The translations under genes and the position numbers were made by a program. 6,650 bases of DNA from PWQG01 sp051747985 (GTDB taxonomy: Bacteria > Pseudomonadota > Gammaproteobacteria > Pseudomonadales > Pseudohongiellaceae), in contig JBNJGU010000165.1 of the NCBI GenBank assembly GCA_051747985.1, forward strand, positions 1 through 6,650, written 5' to 3'. Positions 6,349-6,650 of this stretch are shown piece after piece (positions within the stretch are counted from its first letter, which is position 1; each line of letters begins with the position of its first letter). The notes beneath the pieces were generated by a model that was given only the letters and a program-made list of their open reading frames with translations, searched no databases and was not told the DNA's origin.

Positions 6349-6650
6349 TCATTCTCCGCTTCCGATGTCGCCGGCGGTAGCCACATACTGCTCGACCTGT
6401 TGTACGAACGTCTCCGGATCGATGGGTTTCTCGATGTATCCATCACATCCGGCTGCCAGTGCCTTTTCCCTGTCACCCGGCATGGCGTAGGAGGTTACCG
6501 CCACGATCGGTGTGCCGGCCAGTTTCGTTATCCTGCGCAGCGCGGTGGCGACATCATAGCCGTGCATGGTGGGGAGCTGGATGTCCAGCAGGATCAGGTC
6601 CGGAGTCAGGGTCCGGGCCTTGCCGATGCCGGCGGGTCCGTCCGCGGCCG
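6349..6650 (-). CDS. Stand-alone receiver-domain response regulator (N-terminus outside window)
   Basis: The C-terminal 99 or so residues of a single-domain response regulator, open to the right edge of the window; an internal ATG at 6567 is not the start because the receiver core continues before it. Seen: LILLDIQLP with the phosphoacceptor Asp at 6583-6585, then TPIVAVTSYAMPGDREKALAAGCDGYIEKPID, which is split here as TPIVAVTSYAM (with the switch Thr) and GCDGYIEKPI (with the conserved Lys). The pattern is that of DivK-like receivers often found in phosphorelays. The usual MDG after the phosphoacceptor loop is MHG here, a tolerated position. After the receiver only about 20 residues follow, so there is no output domain on this side. 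Its stop overlaps the first possible kinase ATG, so it is the upstream gene of the same operon and a likely partner of that kinase. Confidence 0.88.
   Translation of the reverse strand, partial: AADGPAGIGKARTLTPDLILLDIQLPTMHGYDVATALRRITKLAGTPIVAVTSYAMPGDREKALAAGCDGYIEKPIDPETFVQQVEQYVATAGDIGSGE
6354..6357 (-). promoter_or_regulatory. Ribosome binding site deciding the kinase start
   Basis: GGAG on the - strand lies inside the last codons of the receiver gene. It is 7 nt from ATG 6346 and 1 nt from ATG 6352. The spacing favours ATG 6346, although the ATGA overlap at 6349-6352 could also work by translational coupling. Confidence 0.45.

Overview
This window looks like an ordinary chromosomal stretch from a moderately GC-rich gammaproteobacterium. 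The evidence is an LPS-export permease (LptG), an RDD membrane protein beside it, and a DUF3301 protein, a family I associate with gammaproteobacteria. I saw no mobile element, tRNA, rRNA, CRISPR array or phage gene. The exact lineage cannot be fixed from the sequence; a Chromatiales-like or halophilic group is only a guess.

Layout from left to right: (1) the 3' nine-tenths or more of lptG on the + strand (2-1051). (2) On the - strand and convergent with lptG, an RDD-family inner-membrane protein (1077-1592), preceded in its own direction by a small predicted secreted protein of unknown function (1668-2243); these two may be co-transcribed. (3) A short divergent intergenic region (2244-2340) with a candidate extended -10 promoter and a perfect 9-bp inverted repeat ending at the start codon of the next gene. 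(4) A 531-residue 2-isopropylmalate/citramalate-synthase family enzyme on the + strand (2341-3936). (5) A tightly packed - strand signalling operon entering from the right edge: a stand-alone receiver-domain protein (cut by the window), a soluble REC-PAS-HisKA-HATPase-REC hybrid histidine kinase (4253-6346), and a small membrane-anchored DUF3301 protein (3908-4243) whose 3' end overlaps the synthase gene tail to tail by 29 bp.

The three blocks are functionally separate: envelope biogenesis (LptG, perhaps the RDD and secreted proteins), branched-chain or keto-acid chain elongation (the synthase, with no leuB/C/D visible beside it), and a cytoplasmic phosphorelay (three receiver domains and one kinase core, no DNA-binding output in view). 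I found no clear new system. The points most worth checking are the inverted repeat at the synthase promoter, the non-canonical class of that synthase, and the link between the kinase pair and the DUF3301 protein.
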